64,000 nt of DNA from Rummeliibacillus sp044763875 (GTDB lineage: Bacteria; Bacillota; Bacilli; Bacillales_A; Planococcaceae). The DNA lies in assembly GCF_044763875.1 (NCBI RefSeq), contig NZ_JBIWGZ010000002.1, positions 620,001-684,000 of the forward strand, given 5' to 3'. Shown piece by piece: positions 1 to 9,007 of this stretch. Under the pieces are notes generated by a model. The model made no database searches, had not been told where the DNA came from, and worked only from the letters and a program-made list of their open reading frames with translations. Made by a program: the position numbers and the translations under genes. Numbering within the stretch: the first letter of the stretch is position 1; the number at the start of each line of letters is the position of its first letter.

Positions 1-1335
1 TTTTTACATGTCGTATTACCTGGGAAATACTTAGGAAATGTCATTGGATTTGGTTCAAAACGTAATTTTGATGAAGCAGGATTCTACATACGTAATGCTA
101 TGTTCACTAAACAAGTCGATGAAATGCGTGTCGACCAAAGTCAAACTGTTGAAACACAAAAATACGTAATTGATTCTGATGGTTTGTTCAATCGTAAAGA
201 ACATAATGAAAAAGTAACCGTCAAACCTTGGTTAATACCAGAAGAAGATGCAGTTGTAATTGGAAGAAATTGTCGCGAACCATTCCACGTTCGTAGTTTA
301 GTAGGACAATCCGCAATGAGTTACGGTGCATTAGGTAAAAATGCCATTTCAGCTTTATCTAAAGGGATTGGCATGGCTAAAGGTTCATGGATGAACACTG
401 GTGAAGGTGGTGTTTCAGACCACCATTTAGCTGGTGGTGCTGATTTAATCGCTCAAATTGGTTCAGGTTTATTTGGATATCGCACAAAAGAAGGCGAATT
501 TAGTTTTGAGTTGTTAAAAGAAAAAGCTGCTATACCACAAGTGAAAGCTTTCGAATTAAAACTTGCGCAAGGTGCAAAAACTCGTGGTGGACACGTTGAA
601 GCGGATAAAGTAACTGAAGAAATTGCGAAAATCCGTAATGTAGAACCACATAAAACAATTAACAGTCCAAACCGCTTCCGTCAATTTGATGATTTCCCAT
701 CATTATTCGATTTTATTGAAAAAATTCGAGAAGCTGGCGGCCTACCAGTCGGCATTAAAGTTGTAATCGGTAGCCCTGAGGATGCAGAAAAACTTGCCTC
801 ATATATGAAAGAATCCGGAAAAGGTCCAGACTTTATTACAATTGATGGTGCTGAAGGTGGTACAGGTGCTACATTCCAAGACTTAGCAGATAGCGTTGGT
901 CTTCCTATTCACTCAGGTCTTGTCCTTTTACATGATGCTCTTGTAAAACATGGCGTTCGCGATCGCGTTAAAATTATCGCCTCAGGTAAAATCATTACAT
1001 CAGACCGTGCAGCTGTTATTCTTGGCTTAGGTGCTGACCTTATCAACGTTGCACGTGGCTTCATGATTTCCGTTGGATGTATTATGGCTCAACGTTGTCA
1101 TACTAATGAGTGCCCAGCAGGCGTCGCAACAACGGATCCAAAATTACAAAACGGTCTAATTATTGAAGAGAAAAAATATCGTGTAACCAACTACATCATC
1201 ACAATGCGCGAGGGACTTTTCCGAGTAGCAGCAGCTGCTGGACTTGATTCCCCAACAAAGTTCAACAGCGAACATATCGTCTACAAAGATGACTACGGCC
1301 GAGTGTTTACCGTTGAGAATTTGAAAGCAAAGTAG
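1..1335 (+). CDS. Glutamate synthase-like FMN-binding protein (YerD type), 5'-truncated by window
   Basis: The reading frame is open from base 1, so the N-terminus lies outside the window; 444 residues are visible. It matches the FMN-binding/central half of glutamate synthase large subunits, as in Bacillus YerD-type proteins of about 525 residues. Seen directly: a glycine-rich TIDGAEGGTGAT segment typical of the FMN barrel, and Cys360-x5-Cys366-x4-Cys371 (window numbering) in a CHTNECPAGVAT context. That is the spacing that binds the [3Fe-4S] cluster in glutamate synthases. No glutaminase domain is visible. The physiological substrate of stand-alone members is not firmly known; a flavin oxidoreductase role in glutamate metabolism is inferred. 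A terminator follows 22 bp after the stop. Any ATG at 100 is internal. Confidence 0.9.
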   Translation, partial: FLHVVLPGKYLGNVIGFGSKRNFDEAGFYIRNAMFTKQVDEMRVDQSQTVETQKYVIDSDGLFNRKEHNEKVTVKPWLIPEEDAVVIGRNCREPFHVRSLVGQSAMSYGALGKNAISALSKGIGMAKGSWMNTGEGGVSDHHLAGGADLIAQIGSGLFGYRTKEGEFSFELLKEKAAIPQVKAFELKLAQGAKTRGGHVEADKVTEEIAKIRNVEPHKTINSPNRFRQFDDFPSLFDFIEKIREAGGLPVGIKVVIGSPEDAEKLASYMKESGKGPDFITIDGAEGGTGATFQDLADSVGLPIHSGLVLLHDALVKHGVRDRVKIIASGKIITSDRAAVILGLGADLINVARGFMISVGCIMAQRCHTNECPAGVATTDPKLQNGLIIEEKKYRVTNYIITMREGLFRVAAAAGLDSPTKFNSEHIVYKDDYGRVFTVENLKAK

Positions 1336-1357
1336 ATATATAGAATAATAGAAATTT

Positions 1358-1389
1358 ATCCCCCTGGTATTACAGGGGGATTTTTTTAT
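1358..1389 (+). terminator. Rho-independent terminator of the glutamate synthase-like gene
   Basis: A perfect 9-bp stem (ATCCCCCTG / CAGGGGGAT) with a 6-nt loop is followed by seven T residues. It lies 22 bp after the stop codon. Confidence 0.9.
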
Positions 1390-1438
1390 TTAGCACAGAT
1401 TTGGAGTCATTTTCAGGTGGTTAATTTGCGGGTGAAAA

Positions 1439-1528
1439 TTACTTGCGACTTCCTGTCATTTACTTGCGACTTCAATCAATTTACTTGCGACTTTCCAATT
1501 TGTATTTGCGTTCACAACATTTTACGTC
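1439..1528. repeat. Array of 21-bp direct repeats (copy 1, four units)
   Basis: Units begin near 1439, 1460, 1481 and 1502; TTGC recurs at exactly 21-bp steps (1443, 1464, 1485, 1506). The unit core is TTACTTGCGACTT. The last 89 bp, ending at 1528, are about 94% identical by eye (5 mismatches) to 2824-2912 on the other side of the NERD gene. No open reading frame covers it. The rest of 1390-1634 shows nothing recognisable. Confidence 0.85.
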
Positions 1529-1634
1529 CTCTATTCAGCCACTTCTCTATGGTTTGCATATCTTGTTCGCGGACCTAATTTTTCCTTAATTTATAATTGA
1601 TGCGCGAACGATAAAGAGCATTTTGATTTTTTCT

Positions 1635-2600
1635 CTACCTATTACTTATATCCTCTTCTGGTAGCATATACTTTGCATTTTTATACGTTCCTGATTTCTT
1701 CAGATTCATATTTTTTAGCATTCTACTGGACTGATAAATATCCTTAATTCTAAGAAATTCCCTACATTCCTTATTAGTAATAGTATTATTCAATATTTTT
1801 AAATAATCATAAATTGCATATTCGTGTGCATTAGTACTTTTATTAAAGCAATTTGAACAAAACCAAACAAACGCAATTCTTTGCATTCCGATTTTTCCAC
1901 ATTGACTGCAAATAACTCCATTCAAAATAGTTTCGCGAGAAATTTTATATCTATTCATTAATGGGTAAGGATTAAATTCTTTGTGTTTTCTCATAAAATA
2001 GCTTTTCCAATGTTCAATTTCATTGTTAGAAAGACATTTTGTGCTTGTCGGCATACTCCTTAAAAAAGGCTTTATTTCATTTTTCAATAAGATGGTTGTT
2101 TTATTGGATGTTTGTTTGATAAAGCTAGTTGTAAAAGGAAAAATAATTGCCCCGTAGATAGAAATATTCATATTTTGATTCAGGAAAAATCTCTTGAGTT
2201 GATGTACATACTCTTGTAGCTGAGGCTCTGGACTGTTAAATGCATGAACTTCTCCATTTGGTAGAGTTCGAACAAGTTGACTCGGGTTTTGGCGCAATTC
2301 AATAGAACCTTTAATATTTTTCACCTCGAAAATAATAATATAGCTTGCTGTCAAAATTAATACATCAATTTGAATTTTAGATTCTAACAGCAATGAAAGA
2401 TTATGAAAGACATAGAAGTCATATGGTAACTGAAGTTGCTCAAGTGTATCCATCACAACTTTCTCACCGATATCACCAGCCTTGATACGCATATATTCAT
2501 TTTCTAACTCTTGCCGTTTTGGATTTGATAAAGAAAGACGTTGAATTAATCCCTTTAGAGCCTCTAAATAGTATGTTGATGAATATGCTTTGACGATCAA
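1635..2600 (-). CDS. NERD-domain (nuclease-related) protein with C-terminal zinc ribbon
   Basis: 321 residues. The N-terminal half is a nuclease-related domain (NERD, PD-(D/E)XK-like fold): GDIGEKVV with Glu46, then Asp79 in KIQIDVLI, and Glu92-x-Lys94 in IIIFEVKN, arranged like an active site. The C-terminal third has two CxxC pairs (Cys231/Cys234 and Cys248/Cys251) that form a probable zinc ribbon. NERD proteins are DNA-linked and often plasmid- or island-borne, but their biochemical role is poorly defined. Start: TTG at 2600, with GGAGGGG 7-8 nt upstream; no ATG fits better. The gene stands alone and is bracketed by two copies of a 21-bp repeat array, which suggests that gene and repeats arrived or duplicated as a unit. 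No hydrophobic segment or signal peptide is visible. Confidence 0.85.
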   Translation of the reverse strand: MIVKAYSSTYYLEALKGLIQRLSLSNPKRQELENEYMRIKAGDIGEKVVMDTLEQLQLPYDFYVFHNLSLLLESKIQIDVLILTASYIIIFEVKNIKGSIELRQNPSQLVRTLPNGEVHAFNSPEPQLQEYVHQLKRFFLNQNMNISIYGAIIFPFTTSFIKQTSNKTTILLKNEIKPFLRSMPTSTKCLSNNEIEHWKSYFMRKHKEFNPYPLMNRYKISRETILNGVICSQCGKIGMQRIAFVWFCSNCFNKSTNAHEYAIYDYLKILNNTITNKECREFLRIKDIYQSSRMLKNMNLKKSGTYKNAKYMLPEEDISNR

Positions 2601-2801
2601 AGAATCCCCTCCATCTTTGAATTTTACGTCAAAGTATAAATTGAATTGCTTCTTAATGCAAAGTGGCGAAAATAAAAAATGAGGGTATTTTTTCGAGAGA
2701 AATCTTTATTTTTTATTAAAAAACAATAAATATCATACATAATTATTATTTTTATTGTACAAAATTTAGTTTCATGTATTTTTTCAATTGGTGAGTAAAA
2801 A

Positions 2802-2912
2802 TTACTTGCGAACTTTGTCATTTTACTTGCGACTTCCTGTCATTTACTTGCGACTTTGATCGAATTACTTGCGACTTTCCAATTTGTATTTGCATTCACA
2901 ACATTTTACGTC
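2802..2912. repeat. Array of 21-bp direct repeats (copy 2, five units)
   Basis: Five units start near 2802, 2823, 2844, 2865 and 2886; TTGC recurs at 2806, 2827, 2848, 2869 and 2890, always 21 bp apart. 2824-2912 is the near-identical partner of 1440-1528. It lies upstream of the NERD gene and downstream of the malic enzyme terminator. The remaining part of 2601-3012 is AT-rich and shows no gene. Confidence 0.85.
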
Positions 2913-2964
2913 ACCACTTCTTCTCTAACTCTCTCAATTACTCCTTATTTGCGCACAATTGACA

Positions 2965-2993
2965 AAACAAAAAAAGACCGCCCTTAGCAGTCC
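2965..2993 (-). terminator. Terminator of the malic enzyme gene
   Basis: On the minus strand an imperfect stem GACTGC...GCGGTC (one G-T pair) runs into a T-rich tract of about seven T. It lies 20 bp beyond the stop codon. Confidence 0.75.
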
Positions 2994-3012
2994 TTCCCAG
3001 TACTTTCTTCTA

Positions 3013-4341
3013 TTATATTGTTTCCTGACTTAGCTCTTTAAGCGCAATACGTTCTACTGCTTTTGCTACTGATTTATGGACGTTTGGATCAAGTGGGTGT
3101 GGTACGAGATCACCGTTATGTGTTGAATCCACGATTGCATTTGCTGCGGCTAGTAGCATTGGATAAGTGATTCTTTTTGCATTTGCGTTTAATGCACCAC
3201 GGAAAATACCCGGGAAACCAAGTACATTGTTAACAAGACGGCCATCCGCTGCATAGGCTGCTCCAGCTTTGAGTGCGTCTTCAGGTGCGATTTCTGGATA
3301 TGGATTTGATAACGCTAGGATAATTTGCCCTTTGCGAATCATTTCAGGTTTTATCAGACCTTTTACACCTGTAGTAGCAATTACAATGTCACAGTGTTCC
3401 ATTAATTCTTCAATGGAGTTCATTACTGTTCCACCAAAGCTGCTTAATCGGACAAGAGCGCTTTCTTGTAAATCGCTGCCACATACTTCTTTTACTCCAT
3501 ATTCTAACAACATTCGGCTAATCGCAAGACCCGCTGCACCAAGACCGATTTGACCGACAACAGCTTGTTTTAAATCTACTCCCGCATAACGGCATGCTGA
3601 TAAAGCTGCCGCCAACGTTACTACCGCTGTACCGTGTTGATCATCATGCATAACTGGGATTTGCAATTCTTTTTTCAAACGGTCTTCAATTTCGAAACAA
3701 TGGGGAGATCCAATATCTTCTAATAAAATGCCGCCGAAACCTTGAGCTATATGCTTCACTGTTTCCACTACTTCATCTGGATTACTTGTATCTAGCAAAA
3801 TTGGAACACCACTAATTTCAACAAATTGGTCGAATAATACGGCTTTCCCTTCCATTACTGGCATACCCGCTACTGGACCAATGTTGCCTAAACCAAGGAT
3901 GGCCGTGCCATCTGTTACAATCGCCACTGTATTCCCGATACTTGTAAAATAATGCGCTTTTTCTGGGGAACGTTGGATTTCTTGACAAACACTCGCTACA
4001 CCTGGTGTATAAATACGACGTAAATCACTTAACGAACGAACATCGATTTTACTAGTCATATGTATTTTTCCGCCTTCATGTGCTTTCATGACATCATCTG
4101 AAACAGCACGAACAGTAATACATTCAAGTTCATTAATAGCTTTAACGATATCTTCTAATTGAGCAAGGCTCTCACAAGTACAAGTAACGTCTCGAACCGT
4201 AGATAATGTTCCAATCTTTAGTGTCTGTATATCACCGATATCGCCACCTTGATCACCTATTGCTTTTGCGACTTTAGCTAAATTCCCTGGCTTTGATGGT
4301 GTTTCTACTATTATATTGCGCATGATACTTTGAGCAGACAT
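3013..4341 (-). CDS. NAD(P)-dependent malic enzyme with N-terminal ACT domain
   Basis: 442 residues; oxidative decarboxylation of malate to pyruvate in the cytoplasm. Residues about 8-85 form an ACT-type small-molecule sensing domain (MRNIIVETPSKPGNLAKVAK, then alternating strands). The catalytic part follows: RRIYTPGVASV with the conserved Tyr, GMPVMEGKAVLFD with the Lys, LEDIGSP and HDDQHGTA metal/substrate motifs, and a Rossmann site VGQIGLGAAGL. The length fits short bacterial malic enzymes plus an ACT extension, such as the Bacillus MleA/YqkJ type. Start ATG at 4341 has GGAGG 8 nt upstream; a second in-frame ATG (residue 7) lacks this. Monocistronic: its own terminator follows and nothing is directly upstream. 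Cofactor preference cannot be read from sequence. Confidence 0.93.
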   Translation of the reverse strand: MSAQSIMRNIIVETPSKPGNLAKVAKAIGDQGGDIGDIQTLKIGTLSTVRDVTCTCESLAQLEDIVKAINELECITVRAVSDDVMKAHEGGKIHMTSKIDVRSLSDLRRIYTPGVASVCQEIQRSPEKAHYFTSIGNTVAIVTDGTAILGLGNIGPVAGMPVMEGKAVLFDQFVEISGVPILLDTSNPDEVVETVKHIAQGFGGILLEDIGSPHCFEIEDRLKKELQIPVMHDDQHGTAVVTLAAALSACRYAGVDLKQAVVGQIGLGAAGLAISRMLLEYGVKEVCGSDLQESALVRLSSFGGTVMNSIEELMEHCDIVIATTGVKGLIKPEMIRKGQIILALSNPYPEIAPEDALKAGAAYAADGRLVNNVLGFPGIFRGALNANAKRITYPMLLAAANAIVDSTHNGDLVPHPLDPNVHKSVAKAVERIALKELSQETI

Positions 4342-4487
4342 TACTTTTCCTCCATTCTGGCTTTATCTTTAATTATTATGACTTTTCTGTGACCATTTGA
4401 AATTCATTCTACTACTATGCACTATAAAGGTAAATATTTATATCATAAAGGGACTGAGGAGTCAAAAATTTCTGTAAAATATACACT

Positions 4488-4716
4488 TGAATTAATTTCA
4501 TAAATCCGAACATTTCAAGACATTAACTATTCAGATTTGGATGTTCCACTATAAAAGGGGCTTTCAGCTTAAACTTTTCTCGCAGGACTCTAAATGAATC
4601 TTACTGAATTAATATTGCATTTTCGAGGTCTCGCCGTCGAAAACGTCGCAATGAACAAAATCGGCTATCATTATGTCGTATTTTTTATATGAACTTTGCA
4701 TTATAAAATTGATTCA
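4488..4716. repeat. Family I repeat element with terminal inverted repeats (copy 1, inverted)
   Basis: The ends are TGAATTAATTTCAT (4488-4501) and ATAAAATTGATTCA (4703-4716), which are near-perfect inverted repeats. The interior (CATCCAAATCTGAAT, GAGCTGAAAG-like and GGCGAGNCCTCG-like segments, read on the minus strand) matches the elements at 41591-41840, 27165-27681, 38079-38626 and 18727-18883. No ORF lies inside. Apart from this element, the terminator-like hairpin at 4894 and the repeat at 5244, the gene-free stretch 4342-5326 is AT-rich with nothing further recognised. Confidence 0.75.
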
Positions 4717-4893
4717 CCTATCTTGGTTTTAAATTTTCTTTTTTCGGGTATGCTTGAACTATAGTGGATTATGAATCAATTTATGGAAATTTTTACATTT
4801 ATTCTATTCACTATTCCATTACTAATTGTTTATTTCAACATTGAAATATATTCTCATTGCAACTCGGAACAATTAACCTCCTCAGCTCTACAG

Positions 4894-4925
4894 AGACCGC
4901 TAGCCCCCTTTGTTAGCGGTTCTTT
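4894..4925 (+). terminator. Orphan terminator-like hairpin
   Basis: A perfect 7-bp stem ACCGCTA/TAGCGGT with an 11-nt loop is followed by TCTTTGTTGT. No convincing gene precedes it on the plus strand; a 78-codon ORF running across it lacks a ribosome binding site. Confidence 0.4.
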
Positions 4926-5243
4926 GTTGTATTCCAAAACTTTATATTTTCTTTTTACACTTAACACACTCATACCCCTATTTCCATTTACAATTAATTT
5001 TATATAGTCTCAATTACATATTCCCACACTACCTAATATTCTTCCCATAATCTAAGAAAAATAATTTTTGCAATATGACTTTAAACTCAGGGTTCTACAT
5101 TTCTCTGTGATAACTCAATTTTCTTTATGATCCATACTATTCTTAGTGTTTCAAACTATACAATGAAATATTCTGGAAGATTATATTTTAATATCAATAA
5201 GTTACCTTTATACTATTAATATGGAATATATTATAATCAATAG

Positions 5244-5264
5244 TTACCTTATGAAGTAAGGTAA
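5244..5264. promoter_or_regulatory. Perfect inverted repeat upstream of chemoreceptor gene (possible operator)
   Basis: TTACCTTA-TGAAG-TAAGGTAA is a perfect 8-bp inverted repeat with a 5-bp centre, 62 bp before the start codon. A third half-like copy, GTTACCTTTA, lies near 5203. No T-run follows, so a protein-binding site is likelier than a terminator. The regulator is unknown. Confidence 0.4.
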
Positions 5265-5326
5265 TAAGTAATCAATAAGTACTGTATAACAATATCTACA
5301 TATTACTTTTACAAAGTAGTGGGAGC

Positions 5327-7018
5327 ATGAAAATAAGTAGCATGATAAAATACTCAATCATTATAGCCATTGTACTTCTTGTGCTAAATGGTTTAAGTAT
5401 GGGGTATTTGACTAAAAGTATATCCGAACAATCCAATGCCTTAAAAATTGATAAACAAGATGGAACTATCGGAGTACGTCTTATGAAAAATATCGAAACT
5501 AAATCTTCTAATATTCGCTCATACGCTGAGTCGGGTTCAGATCGCTTTTTAAAGGCTTATGAAGATGAAGATCAAAAATCTCTTGATGCTGATAAAACAA
5601 TCAAACAGCTTAAACGTGACCACTTACCTGAAGATACGTTAGCACTTGCTGAATATGCTCTTCAACAGTCTACTAATCTTAAACCAATTGAAGAAGATGT
5701 AATTGTCCTCATTCAAAAAGGTGAATTCGACAAAGCGAAAAAAACTCTATATGGAACAGAATATAGTTTACTTAAAGATAATGTTAGTAACACCATTGCT
5801 TCTTTTGATAATAAGCTATCCGCTTGGACAAGTAATCAAGTTGAGCAAGCGAACTCACAAGTCAAAGTAAGCGTATTAATCATGACAATATTGCTCATAC
5901 TTTTACTTATAAATTTTATGACAATCCTTATTCTTTTATCTAGAAAAATTCGTCCACTATACAGTATGACCCATTTTGCAACAGAAATAGCAGAAGGAAA
6001 CTTAACATTAGATTTATTAAACCATCGTTCTAAAGATGAAATTGGCCAACTAGCAGAAGCATTTAATCATATGTACAGTAATTTAAAGAAAATGATTACA
6101 ACTGTAACACATACAAGTGAGCATTTAGCTGCCGCTTCCGAGGAGCTGTATGCAAGTACAGATCAAACAAATGCTGCTACTAAACAAGTAAGTGAAGAAA
6201 TTGATCAACTCGCAAATGATACGAATGTGCAAATGCAATATGTTTCTAATGGGACAAATTCGATGAATCTTGTTGCTAGCCAAATCCAATCTGTCGCAGC
6301 ATCTGCAGCATCAGTAGCTCGATCTGCGGCAACTGCAACAGAAAAAACCGTTTCAGGTGGCACAAATCTTGAAACTTCAGTAAAGCATGTTAAAGCAATC
6401 CAAGGTTCAATAGTAGAAACTCAAACCTCTCTTTTAGAATTAGCAAATAGTTCTCAAAAGATAAATACAATGGTAACCGCTATCACGGAAATCTCTGAAC
6501 AAACAAATTTACTTGCACTAAATGCAGCCATTGAAGCTGCACGTGCCGGTGAACATGGAAAAGGATTTGCAGTTGTTGCTGATGAAGTACGAAAATTGGC
6601 TGAAGAGTCAGCACGTTCAGCAAACGAAATACGTCAAACAACTGAGCATATTCATCAAAATATGACGAATACTGTAGAACAAATGGAAAATGTAAATGAG
6701 AAAGCCCAACTTGGATATGAAAGTATTCGAATTACAGGATCTACATTCAAAGAGATTTATGAAACTTCTGTATCACTTTCAAATGAAATTCAAGAAGTAT
6801 CGAATGTAACGGAAGCTATGGCTGTAGCATCCCAAGAAACTGTGGCTTCACTTGATCATGTAAATACCATTTCACAAGATACAACTGACAAAACACAACA
6901 TATTGCAAGTCTTTCTGAAGAACAATATGCAGTAATAGAAGAAATTACAGCATCCACTGAAGAATTAAGTAAAATGGCTGAGTCATTAAGCAATAGCATT
7001 CAAGTATTCAAATTATAA
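5327..7018 (+). CDS. Methyl-accepting chemotaxis protein (membrane receptor)
   Basis: 563 residues. Order: transmembrane helix about 8-29, an extracellular helical region of about 155 residues resembling a four-helix-bundle sensor, a second transmembrane helix about 182-205, a HAMP domain about 206-260, then the long cytoplasmic coiled coil. The highly conserved hairpin tip (SEQTNLLALNAAIEAARAGE, about residues 389-408) binds CheA and CheW. The ligand is not predictable. Start: GGGAG ends only 1 nt before ATG 5327, unusually close; the in-frame ATG at 5342 would have 17 nt, so neither is ideal. Single gene between an inverted repeat and its own terminator. Confidence 0.95.
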   Translation: MKISSMIKYSIIIAIVLLVLNGLSMGYLTKSISEQSNALKIDKQDGTIGVRLMKNIETKSSNIRSYAESGSDRFLKAYEDEDQKSLDADKTIKQLKRDHLPEDTLALAEYALQQSTNLKPIEEDVIVLIQKGEFDKAKKTLYGTEYSLLKDNVSNTIASFDNKLSAWTSNQVEQANSQVKVSVLIMTILLILLLINFMTILILLSRKIRPLYSMTHFATEIAEGNLTLDLLNHRSKDEIGQLAEAFNHMYSNLKKMITTVTHTSEHLAAASEELYASTDQTNAATKQVSEEIDQLANDTNVQMQYVSNGTNSMNLVASQIQSVAASAASVARSAATATEKTVSGGTNLETSVKHVKAIQGSIVETQTSLLELANSSQKINTMVTAITEISEQTNLLALNAAIEAARAGEHGKGFAVVADEVRKLAEESARSANEIRQTTEHIHQNMTNTVEQMENVNEKAQLGYESIRITGSTFKEIYETSVSLSNEIQEVSNVTEAMAVASQETVASLDHVNTISQDTTDKTQHIASLSEEQYAVIEEITASTEELSKMAESLSNSIQVFKL

Positions 7019-7026
7019 TATATTAC

Positions 7027-7065
7027 AAAAAGAGCACAATTTTTAACAATAATTGCGCTCTTTTT
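7027..7065 (+). terminator. Terminator after chemoreceptor gene
   Basis: A 15-bp stem AAAAAGAGCACAATT / AATTGCGCTCTTTTT has one mismatch; the T-rich right arm ends the hairpin. The A/T arms let it work on both strands. Confidence 0.9.
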
Positions 7066-7294
7066 GCATATTAAGTTTTCTATTTTTATACAATTAATTA
7101 GGATTTTACGTATTTAAATACCACACAATTAGTTCTTTAGTTATAAAAATTCGATGTTGTAAATAAAATAATACGATTACTAATCTATCAAATTTACCCT
7201 TTTTTTTAAGTAGATTGTTTTAATTTTAGTTTTTATCTACAATGAAGTTAACGATATTCGTACGCTATTATCCAACAAAAAAGGAGTGATTTTT

Positions 7295-8605
7295 GTGAAA
7301 CAAGCTTTATATTCTGTTTTAGCAGTAGGTGCAGCTACGCTGGTTGTTAACGCACATGATGCAGAAGCAAGCTCCAATACATATAAGGTCAAAAATGGCG
7401 ATTCTTTATATGTGATTGCACAAAAATATAATACAACTGTAAGTCAGCTAAAAAAATCGAATAATCTTTCTTCCGATATGATTTATGTTGGACAAAATAT
7501 CAAAACAAACAGTAAGTCTATTACAAAAGTGAGTACTGCTTCTGCTACAAAAAAAACAACCACTGCTTCAAAACAGTCTAGTACTTACAAAGTAAAATCA
7601 GGTGATTATTTAGCAAAAATTGCTGCATATCATAATATTCCATTATCATCGCTTATGAAAGAAAATCATCTTGCAGATGATAAGATTTATGTGGGGCAAA
7701 CTTTGAAAATCCCTGGTACTTCAAGCGTAAAAGTTGCTAGTACTACTAACACAACTAATACAAACAAAAATAGCACTACTAAAAAAACAACCACTTCTAC
7801 ATATAAAGTGAAATCCGGTGATTATTTAGCAAAAATTGCTTCTAAATTTAATGTAACTGTTGCTTCAATTCAAAAAAGTAATAATCTTAAAAATGATTCA
7901 ATATACGTTGGACAGTCATTGAAGATTCCTGGAAGTAGTTTGAACTCTAATTCTAATAGTGCAAATAATACAAGTTCAACAAATAAAACAAAAGCACCAG
8001 CTTCTTCAAAAGCTACAAAACATACTGTAATTGCGGGTGATACACTATCGACCATTGCAAATCACTACGGAATTACAATTACACAATTAAAATCATGGAA
8101 TGGCTTAACATCTGATATTATCCGTGTGGGACAAGTATTATCTGTCAAAAAAAGTGGATCAACTAGTCAACAGCAAAAGGAAAATACGACATCTGTTTCA
8201 AATCCGAACACTGGAGGGCAAGCTTCTTCAAAAGTAGTAAAAGAAGCTTTGAATATAGCTCTTTCACTTCAAGGGGTACCATATGTTTGGGGTGGATCTT
8301 CTCCTAGTGGCTTTGATTGCAGTGGCTTTATCTATTATGTATACAGTCAATCAGGTTACAATATTGGAAGAACAAGCGCTGCAGATTACGAAGCACGATC
8401 ATACTATGTTTCATCACCTAAAGCTGGTGATTTAGTATTCTTTAAAGATACGTACAAAAAAGGTATTTCACATTTGGGAATCTATATAGGAAACGGTCAA
8501 TTTGTTCACGCAGGTGGCGATTATGTACAAGTTTCTTCTGTTAACGAATCCTACTGGAAAAGCCATTTTGATAGTTATAAACGATTCTATGATCTAACAT
8601 ACTAA
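7295..8605 (+). CDS. Secreted LysM x4 / NlpC-P60 peptidoglycan endopeptidase (CwlS/LytF type)
   Basis: 436 residues. A signal peptide (about 1-25) precedes four LysM wall-binding repeats separated by Ser/Thr/Asn-rich linkers, each with a YKVKxGD...IYVGQ signature. A C-terminal NlpC/P60 domain (about 310-436) follows. Catalytic residues are visible: Cys342 in GFDCSGF, His393 in GISHLGIY and the third polar residue His405 in FVHAGG. Such enzymes cut the D-Glu/meso-diaminopimelate bond of stem peptides during cell separation. The four-LysM layout resembles B. subtilis CwlS. Start: GTG 7295 lies 8 nt after AAGGAG; the GTG at 7286 overlaps that ribosome binding site and is rejected. Terminator directly downstream. 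Confidence 0.95.
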   Translation: MKQALYSVLAVGAATLVVNAHDAEASSNTYKVKNGDSLYVIAQKYNTTVSQLKKSNNLSSDMIYVGQNIKTNSKSITKVSTASATKKTTTASKQSSTYKVKSGDYLAKIAAYHNIPLSSLMKENHLADDKIYVGQTLKIPGTSSVKVASTTNTTNTNKNSTTKKTTTSTYKVKSGDYLAKIASKFNVTVASIQKSNNLKNDSIYVGQSLKIPGSSLNSNSNSANNTSSTNKTKAPASSKATKHTVIAGDTLSTIANHYGITITQLKSWNGLTSDIIRVGQVLSVKKSGSTSQQQKENTTSVSNPNTGGQASSKVVKEALNIALSLQGVPYVWGGSSPSGFDCSGFIYYVYSQSGYNIGRTSAADYEARSYYVSSPKAGDLVFFKDTYKKGISHLGIYIGNGQFVHAGGDYVQVSSVNESYWKSHFDSYKRFYDLTY

Positions 8606-8632
8606 TTAGAGATTCATAAATATATCGATCCT

Positions 8633-8671
8633 AAGTCCTTGCCAACCAACCTTGGCAAGGACTTTTTCTTT
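8633..8671 (+). terminator. Terminator after LysM endopeptidase gene
   Basis: A perfect 12-bp stem AAGTCCTTGCCA / TGGCAAGGACTT with an 8-nt loop and T-run. Confidence 0.95.
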
Positions 8672-8857
8672 TGTAACAATATGTAATATTACAAAACTAT
8701 ATTAATACTATCCTAATAAAATGGCATTTATATAAATATCCTACTTTTCAAATTACGTCATATTCTACTTAATTTTATGCAAATGAATGTTTTATTTGAA
8801 AGAAAATACTGCTATTTAGGATAAATATACTCAATTAGAGTCGTAATCTATGCCATT

Positions 8858-8885
8858 TGTTACATAACTGTAATATAACTGTAAA
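8858..8885 (+). promoter_or_regulatory. WalR-type binding site: three 11-bp-phased TGTWAH half-sites
   Basis: TGTTAC-N5-TGTAAT-N5-TGTAAA at 8858, 8869 and 8880. The known WalR (YycF) consensus is TGTWAH-N5-TGTWAH, so all three half-sites fit exactly. It lies about 120-150 bp before the SH3/NlpC-P60 gene at 9008; wall hydrolase genes are the classical WalR targets. A possible -10 TATACT lies at 8925-8930. The rest of 8672-9007 is AT-rich. Confidence 0.7.
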
Positions 8886-9007
8886 CGAAATAGCATTGTT
8901 ATTTTATCAGATTTTTTATAAAGTTATACTTGTAAATATTACAAATACTAAAACAATCGTTTAAATACTATATATACAAAACATTTGAGAATAGTTGGGG
9001 GAATTTG

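Noticed and set aside
4771..5007. 78-codon hydrophobic ORF after the malic enzyme
   Set aside because: No ribosome binding site, random-looking sequence, and a terminator-like hairpin lies inside it.
7286..7294. GTG 7286 as start of the four-LysM endopeptidase
   Set aside because: It overlaps the AAGGAG ribosome binding site; GTG 7295 has ideal spacing and begins a normal signal peptide.
8672..8687. TGTAAC/TGTAAT pair as a second WalR site
   Set aside because: The spacing is 4 rather than 5 bp and it directly follows a terminator.
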